From NCBI GenBank assembly GCA_012520255.1, contig JAAYOQ010000026.1, positions 1 through 40,433 on the forward strand: DNA of 40,433 bases. Direction: 5' to 3'. Both the position numbers and the translations under genes were made by a program. The notes below the pieces were generated by a model, which was not told where the DNA came from, ran no database searches, and saw only the letters and a program-made list of their open reading frames with translations. This DNA is from Erysipelotrichia bacterium (lineage in GTDB: Bacteria > Bacillota_I > Bacilli_A > Erysipelotrichales > Erysipelotrichaceae). Of this stretch, positions 25,558 to 35,114 are shown one piece after another. The first letter of the stretch is position 1. Every line of letters starts with the position of its first letter.

Positions 25558-27434
25558 GAGTCGATTATTATCCAGAGCAATGGGGATGGCATTTAGTTGA
25601 TGAAGATTTAAAAAACATTAAAGAATTAGGCTGTAATATTATCAGAGTTGCTGATTTTGCATGGGTTATTTTTGAACCGGCAGAAAATAATTATGACTTT
25701 ACTTTTTTTGATCAGGTAATTGAAAAATGTAAAGAATATGATTTGAAAGTAATGATGTGTGTTCCAACAGCGACAATGCCCAGATGGTTAAATTTGAAAT
25801 ACCCCGAAATTATGGCCAAAGATGAGTTTGGTCACAGTCAGCCATTTGGTGGCAGAAGAGGATACTGTTACAACAGTGATATCTATTTGCAGAAAGCCTT
25901 ATCTTTAACTGCAGCCATGGCTGAACATTATAAAGACGAAAATCAGATTGTTGCCTGGCAATTAGATAACGAAATTGGTCATGAGGGCAGTGATATGTGC
26001 TATTGTGAAAACTGTCATAAAAAGTTTATTGGTTATATCAAGGGAAAATATGATAGTATTCAACAATTAAATCAAAGATGGGGAACTTCTTTCTGGACAT
26101 TAACCTATGACAGATTTGAAGATATTCAGCTTCCTAAAAATGCCTATACTGCTCAAAACCCTTCTTTACGTTTAGAATGGGAAAGATTTAGAAACATCAG
26201 CATTAATAATTTTCTGGTTTTAATGTATCAGACTTTAAAGAAAATAATTCCTGATGCTGTCGTATTACATGATTTAGAAGGTGGCACAATGGATAAGCGT
26301 TTTGATCCGTTTGAATTGTCAAGAAAATTAGATGATATTGCCTATAATAATTATCCTGTTTGGGGAGGGTTGATAGAACCGTTAAAACCTTATGAAGTGG
26401 CACTTTCTTTAGATATGGCCAGAGGATTTAGAAAAGATAAATTCTGGATCACTGAACAGATTATAGGAGCACAAGGTCATGATATAATTGGTTGTGCTGT
26501 TAAACCAAATCAGGGATCCAGCTGGGCAATGCAGGCTTTTGGTCACGGCTGTAAAGGAATGCTATTTTTCAGATATCGTAGCTTTAATAAAGGAGCAGAG
26601 CAGTATTGTTTTGGAATTTTGGATAGCGATAATAAAAAGAAAAGAAAATATTATGAAGTACAGAATTTATTTAAATATATCAAAGAGAATAAAGAGGCCT
26701 TCAGCAATCCGATTAAAGCCAAAGCAGCGATTGTTTTTGACTATGATAGTGCCAGTTGTTTTAAGATTCAAAGACAATCAGATAGTTTTAACTATGTAAA
26801 TGAAATAAGCAAACTGTATAAGCAGCTGTGGATGAGAGATATTTGTAGTGATGTAATTGTTGAAAGCGATGATTTAAGTACATATCAGTTAGTCATTGTT
26901 CCTTATATGATAATGATGAAGGACAGTTTCGTCAAAAGACTAAAAGAGTATGTCAAAAACGGTGGGAAAGTAGTTTTAACTGCTAGAACAAGCTGGAAAG
27001 ACCAAGATAACAATTATGTTTTAGATGAAGATTTGCCATTGAATTTAACTGATTTAGCAGGAGTAATAGTAGATGAACAGGAAAGTCTGTTAGCTGATAC
27101 ATATAGAAATTGTATTGATTTAGATAATAAGATTTATAAAAGCTATATTTTTAAAGATATGTTACTTCCAATTTCAGCTGAATCATTAGTTAAATGGTAT
27201 GATTGTCCATTTGGAAATTATTCAGCTATCACAGTAAATAACTATGGCCAGGGAAAGTGTTACTATCTGGCTGGCAGTTTTGAAGAAGAACTTGTTGAAA
27301 AAGTATTTGATGCGATAACTGATCAAAAGATTAACAAAAAAGAAAATATAGAAAATATTGATCTGGGTAATAATGTAACATTATATATTGATCACAATAA
27401 CTTCAGCTGGCAGTTGGTTAATACCACAGATTAA
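25548..27434 (+). CDS. Beta-galactosidase, glycoside hydrolase family 42
   Basis: A 628-residue intracellular enzyme (no signal peptide) that splits beta-galactosides. The acid/base residue is E142 in WQLDNEIG, the nucleophile E303 in FWITEQIIGAQG. C107, C151, C153 and C156 match the spacing of the zinc cysteine cluster in known GH42 structures. The catalytic barrel spans about 1-375, followed by the trimerisation domain with ...VPYMIMM (about 385-590) and a small beta domain. GH42 enzymes generally prefer oligosaccharide fragments over lactose. Ribosome site AAGGAGAAAGGA lies inside the upstream HAD gene, which it overlaps. No transporter is adjacent, so the substrate's route in is not visible. 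Confidence 0.95.
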   Translation: MYLGVDYYPEQWGWHLVDEDLKNIKELGCNIIRVADFAWVIFEPAENNYDFTFFDQVIEKCKEYDLKVMMCVPTATMPRWLNLKYPEIMAKDEFGHSQPFGGRRGYCYNSDIYLQKALSLTAAMAEHYKDENQIVAWQLDNEIGHEGSDMCYCENCHKKFIGYIKGKYDSIQQLNQRWGTSFWTLTYDRFEDIQLPKNAYTAQNPSLRLEWERFRNISINNFLVLMYQTLKKIIPDAVVLHDLEGGTMDKRFDPFELSRKLDDIAYNNYPVWGGLIEPLKPYEVALSLDMARGFRKDKFWITEQIIGAQGHDIIGCAVKPNQGSSWAMQAFGHGCKGMLFFRYRSFNKGAEQYCFGILDSDNKKKRKYYEVQNLFKYIKENKEAFSNPIKAKAAIVFDYDSASCFKIQRQSDSFNYVNEISKLYKQLWMRDICSDVIVESDDLSTYQLVIVPYMIMMKDSFVKRLKEYVKNGGKVVLTARTSWKDQDNNYVLDEDLPLNLTDLAGVIVDEQESLLADTYRNCIDLDNKIYKSYIFKDMLLPISAESLVKWYDCPFGNYSAITVNNYGQGKCYYLAGSFEEELVEKVFDAITDQKINKKENIENIDLGNNVTLYIDHNNFSWQLVNTTD

Positions 27435-27489
27435 ACTGGTTAAAGTCGATAAAAAATATAGCGATCAAATTATAAGATAGTGAAAAGAA

Positions 27490-27770
27490 ATGTTAAAACC
27501 TGATAGTGGCTTTGATGGTTGTAGTAATTTAGATAAATATGCTAATATCAGTAAGTGGTCTGACAATTGCTATAAGAGGGAAAATATTGAGATTCACCAA
27601 ATTGGCCTGGTCAAAGCTGATCTGTTGGTTTTAACTTTAGAATGTTGTCAAAGCATAGGCATTGTAAGTTTATAATGAGTTGTTATAATACAACTGGAAA
27701 AAATTGTTTTTGTCAATAATGGCAAGCTTGATTCAACAATAGAAACTGCAAATAAAAAAATAGAAAGGTA
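27490..27770 (+). pseudogene. Decayed sugar-kinase-like (ribokinase?) remnant
   Basis: The 346 bases between the beta-galactosidase and nucleoside hydrolase genes hold a 61-codon frame from 27490 with IEIHQIGLVKADLLVLTLE, resembling the ribokinase stretch I..AD.L.LQLE. After a break near 27675, another frame continues with LEKIVFVNNGKLDSTIETANKK (from about 27692), similar to the following E.P..TV..A.K segment. Neither part has a complete domain. A ribokinase beside a nucleoside hydrolase would make sense, since the hydrolase releases ribose. This rests on weak partial resemblance. Confidence 0.3.
27662..27689 (+). promoter_or_regulatory. Candidate promoter for the nucleoside hydrolase operon
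   Basis: TTGTAA, 16 bases, TATAAT, about 90 bases before the start at 27781. The -10 sits in a small GTTGT/ACAAC palindrome. Confidence 0.5.
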
Positions 27771-27780
27771 TTGGATAGTC

Positions 27781-28776
27781 ATGAAAGAAAAAATAAAAAT
27801 AATTATGGATTGTGATACAGGAAGTGATGATGCGATAGCGATAATGATGGCTATCTTGTCAGAAAAAATTGATTTGATAGGCATTTGTACAGTAGCTGGA
27901 AATAAAGCTTTAAACTATACTACCGAAAACACTTTAGCAGTGGTAGAAGCATTGAATAGTGATGTTAAGGTTTATGCAGGTTGTCCTGAAAGTATGGTGA
28001 CTAAACTGCTTCCGACAAGAAGAGGTAGCTATAGTGGTTTTACCGGTGTAAAGGATGAAGGTGATAAAGAACCTGAAATAACCTACCATCATGATCATTT
28101 ACCATTGCCATCACCAACTAGAAAAGCTGAAAAACAAAATGCTGTCTGCTGGCTGATTGAGACACTGTTAACTACTGAAGAAAAAATCACAATGGTTGTT
28201 ACCGGTCCGATGACCAATCTGGCAATGGCTTTAAGAATAGAACCGAAAATTGCTGAAAACATTAAAGAAATAGTGTTTATGGGTGGTGGTTTCAAGGTGT
28301 TTAATGCGACAAGATGTTCGGAGTTTAATATTTGGGCCGATCCAGAAGCAGCTCAAATAGTCTTAACCAGTGGCATTAAGTGTACGATGGTACCATTAGA
28401 TGCTACTCATAAAGCAAACTTTGATTATCAGGATTGTAAAAGATTGAGAGCTATGAATCATTTTGTCACTGATGCTGTAGCTTTAATGATTGAACAGAGA
28501 ATTGAAGCCTATGATGCTTATCAGCCACAAGCTGTCTTAGGTTCAGCACCAATTCACGATGCTTTGGTTGTAGGATATATTTTACAGCCAAAGGTATTAG
28601 AGGAGATAAAATTTATGCGTGTTGATGTTGATTTTTCTGGTGGTATGGCTGATGGTCAGACTATTTGTGATACTAGAGCATATCCAGATGATGAAAGAAA
28701 CTGTTATGTTGCCTTGGGTGCAAATAATGATTTATTTCATCAACAGGTATTTTCATTATTAGAGAAGGTAAATTAA
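27781..28776 (+). CDS. Inosine/uridine-preferring nucleoside hydrolase
   Basis: A 331-residue cytosolic enzyme that splits ribonucleosides into base and ribose. The calcium-binding signature is MDCDTGSDDA (D10, D12, D16, D17) near the N-terminus. Also conserved: TVAGNKAL, VTGPMTNLA, VFMGGGFKV, EFNIWADPEAA and a late HDAL (APIHDALVV) with the catalytic-site histidine and aspartate. The ribosome site (AGAAAGG) lies rather far from the ATG. The next gene, a pyridoxal-type kinase, starts 1 base after the stop, so the pair is one transcript for scavenging. Confidence 0.95.
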   Translation: MKEKIKIIMDCDTGSDDAIAIMMAILSEKIDLIGICTVAGNKALNYTTENTLAVVEALNSDVKVYAGCPESMVTKLLPTRRGSYSGFTGVKDEGDKEPEITYHHDHLPLPSPTRKAEKQNAVCWLIETLLTTEEKITMVVTGPMTNLAMALRIEPKIAENIKEIVFMGGGFKVFNATRCSEFNIWADPEAAQIVLTSGIKCTMVPLDATHKANFDYQDCKRLRAMNHFVTDAVALMIEQRIEAYDAYQPQAVLGSAPIHDALVVGYILQPKVLEEIKFMRVDVDFSGGMADGQTICDTRAYPDDERNCYVALGANNDLFHQQVFSLLEKVN

Positions 28777-28777
28777 T

Positions 28778-29611
28778 ATGAGTTATAAAAGAATTTTAAC
28801 TATTCAAGATATTTCATGTGTGGGTCAATGTTCTTTAACAGTAGCATTGCCAGTTTTATCAAGTTGTGGGGTTGAAACAAGCATTTTGCCTTCAGCAGTT
28901 TTATCAACCCATACAGGCGGTTTTGAAGGTTATACCTTTAGAGATCTGACTGATGATATGATGCCAATTGCTGATCATTGGCAAAAAGAAAACATTTCAT
29001 TTGATACCGTCTATAGTGGTTATCTAGGTAGTGCCAGACAGATTAATTATGTTTTAGATATTACTAAAAGATTATTAAAAGAAGATGGATACAGTATTGT
29101 TGATCCAGCAATGGCAGATAATGGAAAATTATATCATGGCTTTGATTTGGCATTTGTAGAAGAAATGAAAAAGCTGGTTTTTGCCAGTGATATCTGTTTG
29201 CCAAATATTACTGAAGCATGTTTTTTAACAGCAACTGAATATAAAGAAAATTATGATGAAAAGTATACTGACAGCCTTTTAGAAAAAATGGCTGCAGCAG
29301 GAGCAAAAACTATTGTTTTGACTGGAGTAAGTTATGATGATACTACAACAGGTGTTTTAATATTAGAAAAGGGGATAAAGTCCTATTATCGTCACAGAAA
29401 GATTGATAGGAAGTATCATGGTACTGGTGATATTTATTCTTCTGCTTTTACTGGAGCTTTAAATAGAGACAAATCAGTTTATGAAAGTGCTAAGATAGCT
29501 GCTGATTTTGTAGTTAAATGCATTGATAATACTATTGATGATGATAGTCACTGGTATGGTGTAAAATTTGAACCGATATTATATCAGCTGGGCAAAGAAG
29601 TCTTAAGATAA
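28778..29611 (+). CDS. Pyridoxal/pyridoxamine kinase (PdxY/PdxK type)
   Basis: A 277-residue cytosolic kinase of the ribokinase fold that phosphorylates B6 vitamers. Family motifs: IQDISCVGQCSL at the N-terminus, LSTHTGGFEGYTF (about 42-54), VDPAMADNGKLY (108-119), LPNITEA (141-147), and the catalytic GTGD with base D218. AGAGAAGG precedes the ATG inside the nucleoside hydrolase gene. PLP is needed by GlyA and both GcvP subunits in this window, but no shared regulation is seen. The paired terminator downstream separates it from the convergent glycine cleavage operon. Confidence 0.92.
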   Translation: MSYKRILTIQDISCVGQCSLTVALPVLSSCGVETSILPSAVLSTHTGGFEGYTFRDLTDDMMPIADHWQKENISFDTVYSGYLGSARQINYVLDITKRLLKEDGYSIVDPAMADNGKLYHGFDLAFVEEMKKLVFASDICLPNITEACFLTATEYKENYDEKYTDSLLEKMAAAGAKTIVLTGVSYDDTTTGVLILEKGIKSYYRHRKIDRKYHGTGDIYSSAFTGALNRDKSVYESAKIAADFVVKCIDNTIDDDSHWYGVKFEPILYQLGKEVLR

Positions 29612-29620
29612 GTTATTTAT

Positions 29621-29650
29621 TAAAAAACAGATAAGAGCATTCTCATCTGT
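29621..29650 (-). terminator. Terminator at the end of the glycine cleavage operon
   Basis: On the minus strand ACAGATGAGA/TCTTATCTGT stem with one mismatch, then TTTTTTAA. It also stands between convergent operons. Confidence 0.75.
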
Positions 29651-29659
29651 CAGTTATGA

Positions 29660-31000
29660 TTATTTACAACTATCCCAAATCATTTCCACAATTGTTGGAT
29701 GAGGATGGATAGTTTTTTTAATTTGTTCAATCGTTAGTTTGTTTTCAATGGCTAAAGCCAGTTCTCCAACGATGTTGGTAGCATCATTACAGAGCAGTTG
29801 GGCTCCAATCAGGATGTTTGTTTTTTTATCAAAGACTAATTTGATATAGCCATTTTCACTATCTTCAATTAAACATTTTCCATTTGCACCAGTTAACATT
29901 TTTCGTGTATAAGTGTTTATGCCATTGTTTTTGGCTTCAGATTCTGTCAAACCAACAGCAGCAATTTCAGTATTGGTATAAATACAATTGACAATAGTGT
30001 TTTCACTGATTGTTTTTTCTTTGTTTAAAATTATATCGATGACATTTTCAGCTTGTGCAACAGCAACATGGGCTAACTGGATATTACCACTTCTGACATC
30101 ACCAATGGCATAAATGTTTTTGATGTTGGTCTGATAATTTTCATCAGTAATAATACCTCTGTTGACTTTAATTTCGATATTTTCAAATAAATTGTTAATA
30201 TAGGCTTTTCTTCCGGTAGCTACAATTATTTCTTTTGCTGAAATAGTTATTTCGTTATTTTTATGATCCAGGTAGGTAACAATTTTTTCATTTGTTGTTT
30301 CCTTAATTTCTAAAACTTTTGCTTTGGTTATTACTGAACAGCCTTGTCTTTTTAGTGAAAGGGTCAGTTTTTGAGAAATTTCCTTATCCATATTGAAAAC
30401 TATCTGATCAGCTACTTCCAATATAGTAACCTGTTTATCTAAGTTTAACAGAACAGTAGCTAATTCAACGCCGATAACACCTCCTCCGATGATGATATAA
30501 CTATCTTTTAATTTTGAGTCATATTCTAATATTTCATCAGAAGAAATAGCTTTTTCGACACCTTTAATTGGTGCTTTGGAAACTACTGAACCTGTAGCAA
30601 TCAAAATATTTTCAGCTTTAAAATTTTCTGTTTCGGTTTTAATAATGTTGTCTTTGCATATTATAGCCTGCTGATTTATTATAGTTACTTTATCTTTTTT
30701 CATTTGTTTTTCAATAGAGGATCTTAAAGATTCTACCACTTCATTTTTCCTATTCAGCATTTGCTGATAGTCATAACCATAGTCTTCAATGGTTAGACCA
30801 TGTTTAAAACCTGTTGCCAGTTTTTTGTATAGTTGGCTGCTATGAATTAAACATTTAGTTGGAATACAGCCTCTGTTTAAACAAGTTCCTCCAATTTTAT
30901 CTTTTTCAAACAAGATAACATTTAAGCCACTGTTAGCTGCTTTTGAAGCTGCAGTATAACCGGCAGGACCTCCACCTATAATTGCTAAATCATAAATCAT
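29660..31000 (-). CDS. lpdA: Dihydrolipoyl dehydrogenase (L protein of glycine cleavage)
   Basis: A 446-residue FAD disulfide oxidoreductase that re-oxidises the lipoyl arm of protein H, passing electrons to NAD. FAD site IIGGGPAGYTAA (8-19); redox disulfide GGTCLNRGCIPTK with C40 and C45; NAD site YIIIGGGVIGVELA; second FAD site IYAIGDV; C-terminal HPHPTIVEM with the catalytic His-Glu pair from the partner subunit. No extra N-terminal lipoyl domain is present. The ATG overlaps the lplA stop by 4 bases (ATGA), implying coupling. As the window's pyruvate oxidation uses ferredoxin, this copy is most likely dedicated to glycine cleavage. Confidence 0.95.
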   Translation of the reverse strand: MIYDLAIIGGGPAGYTAASKAANSGLNVILFEKDKIGGTCLNRGCIPTKCLIHSSQLYKKLATGFKHGLTIEDYGYDYQQMLNRKNEVVESLRSSIEKQMKKDKVTIINQQAIICKDNIIKTETENFKAENILIATGSVVSKAPIKGVEKAISSDEILEYDSKLKDSYIIIGGGVIGVELATVLLNLDKQVTILEVADQIVFNMDKEISQKLTLSLKRQGCSVITKAKVLEIKETTNEKIVTYLDHKNNEITISAKEIIVATGRKAYINNLFENIEIKVNRGIITDENYQTNIKNIYAIGDVRSGNIQLAHVAVAQAENVIDIILNKEKTISENTIVNCIYTNTEIAAVGLTESEAKNNGINTYTRKMLTGANGKCLIEDSENGYIKLVFDKKTNILIGAQLLCNDATNIVGELALAIENKLTIEQIKKTIHPHPTIVEMIWDSCK

Positions 31001-31962
31001 AAAGATTCCTCCTGTCTTTTTAATAATAAATCAACAATATCTTTGTATTCTTTATCTTTGCGAAAAGTATACAGTTGTTCATCAAGTTGTTTGTTTGATA
31101 AGATTTTTTCAATTTCTTTTGGCAGATCACTGTTTAGACAATCAGAAGAAATGGCTAATTTTACAATCTGGTTATCATTCAAATTATAAAATATTTTTAC
31201 CATTCCCCAATCAAATCTACAGGATTTTTGAAAAGAATAGTTATCTTTTTTCCCATAGATAAACTTTTCATCCTGATATTGAATAGAGATCTGTTTTATC
31301 TTATCGTAGTCAACTTCTATGAGTGTACCTGGCTGCTGATAGTAATTTTCAAAACTCTTTAATAAAGCCTTTTTCAGTTTATCAATTGTCAGATTTTCTT
31401 GTACTTCTTTCAAGTTTATAACTCTAGATTTAACTGATTTTACATGTTTGCTTTGCAGTTTTTCTTTCGAAACATTTAAATACTTAGATAACTTTTCTTT
31501 ATCTACATCGACCATCAAGGTTCCATGATGCAAACAGTTTCGTTTTTTTAAATAAGCATGACCTGAAAATTTATATTGGCCGATAACCAGATCATTTCGA
31601 CCGCTTATTTCAGCTTTAATATTTAAATCATTTAAAGCTTTCAGGATAATCTGGTTATTGGTTTCCTTATTATATTGTTTTTTACTAGTTATGAAAGAGA
31701 AATTCAAATTATTTAAATCATGATAAACAGCTCCGCCGCCAGTTTTTCTTCTTACTGGTTTTACTTCATCAATCTTCATCAAATCTAAGTTACATTCGTC
31801 ATAGATATTCTGATTTTTACCGATTACAACACAGTTTTTATTTTGCCATAAAAATAGTAGAGCACTATTAACAGGAAGAGTATCAGTTAGATACTCTTCC
31901 AGAGCTAAATTTTGATAAGGATTTAAACAATCTGTTTCAATATAATAAAGGTTTTTAATCAT
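30997..31962 (-). CDS. lplA: Lipoate-protein ligase
   Basis: A 321-residue cytosolic enzyme that activates free lipoate with ATP and attaches it to the lysine of protein H. Conserved motifs: RRKTGGGAVYHDLNNLNFSF (about 72-91), the catalytic-site GQYKFSGHAYLKK and HHGTLMVDVD. The C-terminal accessory domain (about 240-321) is present, so it may work alone. It overlaps the gcvPB stop by 8 bases and lpdA by 4 bases. Placement inside the operon suggests that the cell relies on scavenged lipoate; no lipA or lipB is in the window. Confidence 0.94.
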   Translation of the reverse strand: MIKNLYYIETDCLNPYQNLALEEYLTDTLPVNSALLFLWQNKNCVVIGKNQNIYDECNLDLMKIDEVKPVRRKTGGGAVYHDLNNLNFSFITSKKQYNKETNNQIILKALNDLNIKAEISGRNDLVIGQYKFSGHAYLKKRNCLHHGTLMVDVDKEKLSKYLNVSKEKLQSKHVKSVKSRVINLKEVQENLTIDKLKKALLKSFENYYQQPGTLIEVDYDKIKQISIQYQDEKFIYGKKDNYSFQKSCRFDWGMVKIFYNLNDNQIVKLAISSDCLNSDLPKEIEKILSNKQLDEQLYTFRKDKEYKDIVDLLLKRQEESL

Positions 31963-33394
31963 TTTTAAATTGATAGGTTAAAATTGGTTTTCTAGCTGCT
32001 TGAACCTCATCAGGCCTGGTTATGTAGCATTTTGATGGGGCGTTATGCAACTTCTCAGGGTTACTGATTGCTGTTTCATATAATTTAATAAAGATATCTG
32101 CAGCTTGATCTAAAGTTTCCTTACTTTCTGTTTCTGTAGGCTCTAACATTAAAGCTTCAGAAACAATTAATGGAAAATACATTGTCGGTGGATGAATACC
32201 ATAATCCAAACAACCTTTAGCGATATCCATGGCACTTACTCCATATTCACGCTTCATTTTTCCTAAAGATAAGACAAACTCATGCATGCAAATTAAATCA
32301 TAGGCCACATCATAATGAGTTTTCAATTTATTCATCAGGTAATTGGCATTCAATACAGCATTGCCACTAGCTTCAGCAATGCCTTCCTTTCCTAATGATT
32401 TAATATAGGTCAAAGCTTTTACAACTACCAGAAAGTTACCGTAAAAACTTCTAACCTGGCCCATCGTTTTAGCCGGTTGATAAAAATGGAAACCGTTTTC
32501 ATTTTTGGCAACTTCCAAAGTTGGAAGAAAATCCTTTAAGATGTCTTTACAGCCGACCGGACCTGAACCTGGTCCTCCACCTCCATGAGGAGTGCTGAAT
32601 GTTTTGTGCAGATTTAAATGGACACAATCAAAGCCCATATCACCAGGTCTGACACGACCCATAATAGCATTTAGATTAGCTCCATCATAATAGCAAAGGC
32701 CTCCAGCATCATGAACAATTCTGGTAATTTCTAAGATGTTTGAATCAAATAAACCCAAAGTATTAGGATTGGTCAGCATCAATCCAGCTGTATCTTCGCC
32801 AACCGCAGCTTTTAGTTTTTCAATATCAACGCCACCATTTTCATTAGAAGGAATGTTGACTACCTTAAAGCCAACCATGGTTGCACTGGCAGGATTAGTT
32901 CCATGAGCTGAATCAGGAACGATAATATTGACACGTTTGTAATCGTTTCTATCCTGATGATATTTTTTAATCAAAATTAATCCGGCATACTCGCCATGAG
33001 CACCGGCAGCAGGTTGAAAACTCATATCATCCATACCAGTTATTTCGCACAATAGTTTTTTAGCTTCATAGAGAACTTCTAGACAACCCTGAACAGTTTC
33101 CACTGGCTGAAGAGGGTGAATGCTGGTGAAGTTTTTATCTGAAGCAACAACTTCATTGATTGAAGGGTTATATTTCATTGTGCAACTACCTAAAGGGTAG
33201 AAACCATTATTAACTCCATGAGCCTCTTTAGCAAGATTAGTATAGTGTCTGGATAAGTCAACTTCACTGACTTCAGGAAGTCTTAATTTTTCTTTTCTTA
33301 TTAATTTATCATCAAAGCTGTATATTTCCGTATCGCAAGGTGGTATTAAATCTAATTTACGATCTTTACTACTGATTTCAAATAATAATTTCAT
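31955..33394 (-). CDS. gcvPB: Glycine dehydrogenase (decarboxylating) subunit 2
   Basis: A 479-residue PLP subunit of the split P protein, which decarboxylates glycine and transfers the aminomethyl group to lipoyl protein H. The PLP lysine is K264 in HLNLHKTFSTPHGGGGPGSGPV. Also present: FYPLGSCTMKYNP, FQPAAGAHGEYAG and DSAHGTNPASA, all catalytic-half signatures. It starts 2 bases after the gcvPA stop. The two-gene P protein is the normal form in many Bacillota, not a frameshift. Confidence 0.97.
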   Translation of the reverse strand: MKLLFEISSKDRKLDLIPPCDTEIYSFDDKLIRKEKLRLPEVSEVDLSRHYTNLAKEAHGVNNGFYPLGSCTMKYNPSINEVVASDKNFTSIHPLQPVETVQGCLEVLYEAKKLLCEITGMDDMSFQPAAGAHGEYAGLILIKKYHQDRNDYKRVNIIVPDSAHGTNPASATMVGFKVVNIPSNENGGVDIEKLKAAVGEDTAGLMLTNPNTLGLFDSNILEITRIVHDAGGLCYYDGANLNAIMGRVRPGDMGFDCVHLNLHKTFSTPHGGGGPGSGPVGCKDILKDFLPTLEVAKNENGFHFYQPAKTMGQVRSFYGNFLVVVKALTYIKSLGKEGIAEASGNAVLNANYLMNKLKTHYDVAYDLICMHEFVLSLGKMKREYGVSAMDIAKGCLDYGIHPPTMYFPLIVSEALMLEPTETESKETLDQAADIFIKLYETAISNPEKLHNAPSKCYITRPDEVQAARKPILTYQFKND

Positions 33395-33396
33395 AA

Positions 33397-34707
33397 TTAT
33401 AAGACCTCCTTAATTGTTTCAACAAGTTTGTCGATTTCTTTTTTAGAGTTCATTTCGGTTGCGCACCAGAGAATATTATTTTCAACAGGCAGTCCTGCCA
33501 GAATTCCTCGTTTGGCTAATAAATCGGTCAACTTATGACTGTCGGTTGGACAGCTCATTAAAAACTCGTTAAAGAATTCTTTTTTGGTTTTGAGTTTAAA
33601 ACCATCAATAGTAGCTAATTGTTTAGCTAAATAATGGGCATTACTGGCACTATTTACAGCTACCTGTTTTAAACCATCGGGTCCCAGTGCAGCGCAATAT
33701 ACTGAAGCTCTCATTGCACATAATGCCTGATTGGAACAGATATTACTTGAAGCTTTTTCTCTTCTGATGTGCTGTTCACGAGCTTGTAAAGTCAAGACAA
33801 AACAGCGTTTATTGTTTGTATCGACTGTTTGACCAACAATTCTACCTGGTAAGCGACGCATTAACTCTTTTTTACAAGTCATAATACCTAAATAAGGTCC
33901 ACCAAAAGAAAGAGGCATACCTAAAGGCTGTCCTTCAGCAGTACAGATATCAACATCTAATTCTTTTCCATTTTTTAAAAGAGCTAAAGCTATGGGGTTA
34001 GTGTGCATAATTACTTTTCCACCATGGCTATGTGTTAATTCACTGATAACTTTTACATCTTCAATAATTCCATAGTAGTTTGGAGATTGGACTACTACTC
34101 CGGCAATATTATCATGTAGTTTTGATTTTAAATCTTTTAAATCAACGGAATAATCATCAGTTTTTAAGATGGTAAGGTTAACATCCCGGCTTTCACAATA
34201 AGTTTTAATTACCGCTAAAACTTGAGGATTAACAGTTCCGGCGACAATGATATCACTTCTTTTTCTTTCCTGAATCATTAAAGATGCTTCAGCTGCAGCA
34301 ACAGCTCCATCATAAACAGAAGCATTGGAAACATCTAATCCAGTGAGTTCACACATCTGCGTCTGATATTCAAAAATTGATTGTAAAATGCCTTGTGCAA
34401 TTTCTGGCTGATAAGGAGTATAGGAAGTTAAAAATTCTTCTTTATTAACAACTGCATTTACTATCGAAGGAATATAATGATTGTAAGCTCCAGCTCCTCT
34501 AAAGATGTGTTTGAAAACAGTGTTTTTAGCAGCTGTCTCACTCATTTCATTATAAACTTCCAGTTCTGATTTTCCTTCAGGAATATCAAGTGACTTAAGT
34601 ACTACACTTTTTGGAACGTCGATATATAGATCATCGAGAGTTTCCATGTTCAGTTCCTTAAGCATTTGTTGCTGTTGTTTTTTGGTATTTACAACATAAG
34701 ATGCCAT
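33397..34707 (-). CDS. gcvPA: Glycine dehydrogenase (decarboxylating) subunit 1
   Basis: A 436-residue subunit that pairs with gcvPB to form the P protein. It corresponds to the N-terminal half of the one-chain enzyme and lacks the PLP lysine. Typical stretches: FRGAGAYNHYIPSIVNAVV, FLTSYTPYQPEIAQGILQSI, QPLGMPLSFGGPYLGIM and REQHIRREKASSNICSNQAL. It begins 5 bases after gcvH. Confidence 0.97.
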   Translation of the reverse strand: MASYVVNTKKQQQQMLKELNMETLDDLYIDVPKSVVLKSLDIPEGKSELEVYNEMSETAAKNTVFKHIFRGAGAYNHYIPSIVNAVVNKEEFLTSYTPYQPEIAQGILQSIFEYQTQMCELTGLDVSNASVYDGAVAAAEASLMIQERKRSDIIVAGTVNPQVLAVIKTYCESRDVNLTILKTDDYSVDLKDLKSKLHDNIAGVVVQSPNYYGIIEDVKVISELTHSHGGKVIMHTNPIALALLKNGKELDVDICTAEGQPLGMPLSFGGPYLGIMTCKKELMRRLPGRIVGQTVDTNNKRCFVLTLQAREQHIRREKASSNICSNQALCAMRASVYCAALGPDGLKQVAVNSASNAHYLAKQLATIDGFKLKTKKEFFNEFLMSCPTDSHKLTDLLAKRGILAGLPVENNILWCATEMNSKKEIDKLVETIKEVL

Positions 34708-34712
34708 CTCAA

Positions 34713-35093
34713 TTACCCTTGGCTCTCACAAAATTCTCTATAGCTGTCAGCATCTAGAAATTCATCAGTTTCACTAACGTCTTCAACTTTTATTAACCAG
34801 TTTGCATAGCAGTCATCATTAAGTAAAGCAGGATTATCTAATAAATCTTCATTAACTTCACAGACTACTCCAGTTACTGGAGAGAAGAGATCGCTTACTG
34901 CTTTTACTGATTCAACATCACCAAATGATTCTTGAACAAACACTTCATCATCAACTTCTGGCAGATTAACGAAAACGATATCACCTAAGGCATCCTGAGC
35001 ATAGTCGCTTATTCCGATAATATAAATATCGTTTTCTTTTTTTACCCATTCATGAGTTTCTGTATACTTCAATTTTTTTGGATAATTAAACAT
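34713..35093 (-). CDS. gcvH: Glycine cleavage system H protein
   Basis: A 126-residue lipoyl carrier protein. The lipoylated lysine is K64 in FGDVESVKAVSDLFSP. The start YTETHEWVKKEND and ISDYAQDALGDIVFVNLP are family hallmarks. It shuttles the aminomethyl group between P, T and L proteins and should be charged by the LplA encoded downstream. AGGAGG precedes the ATG. Confidence 0.98.
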   Translation of the reverse strand: MFNYPKKLKYTETHEWVKKENDIYIIGISDYAQDALGDIVFVNLPEVDDEVFVQESFGDVESVKAVSDLFSPVTGVVCEVNEDLLDNPALLNDDCYANWLIKVEDVSETDEFLDADSYREFCESQG

Positions 35094-35114
35094 ATTTTTA
35101 CCTCCTAGTTATGT

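Noticed and set aside
31955-34707. Two adjacent genes for one P protein, possible frameshift
   Set aside because: Each has its own ribosome site and full subunit length. The split gcvPA/gcvPB form is normal in many Bacillota.
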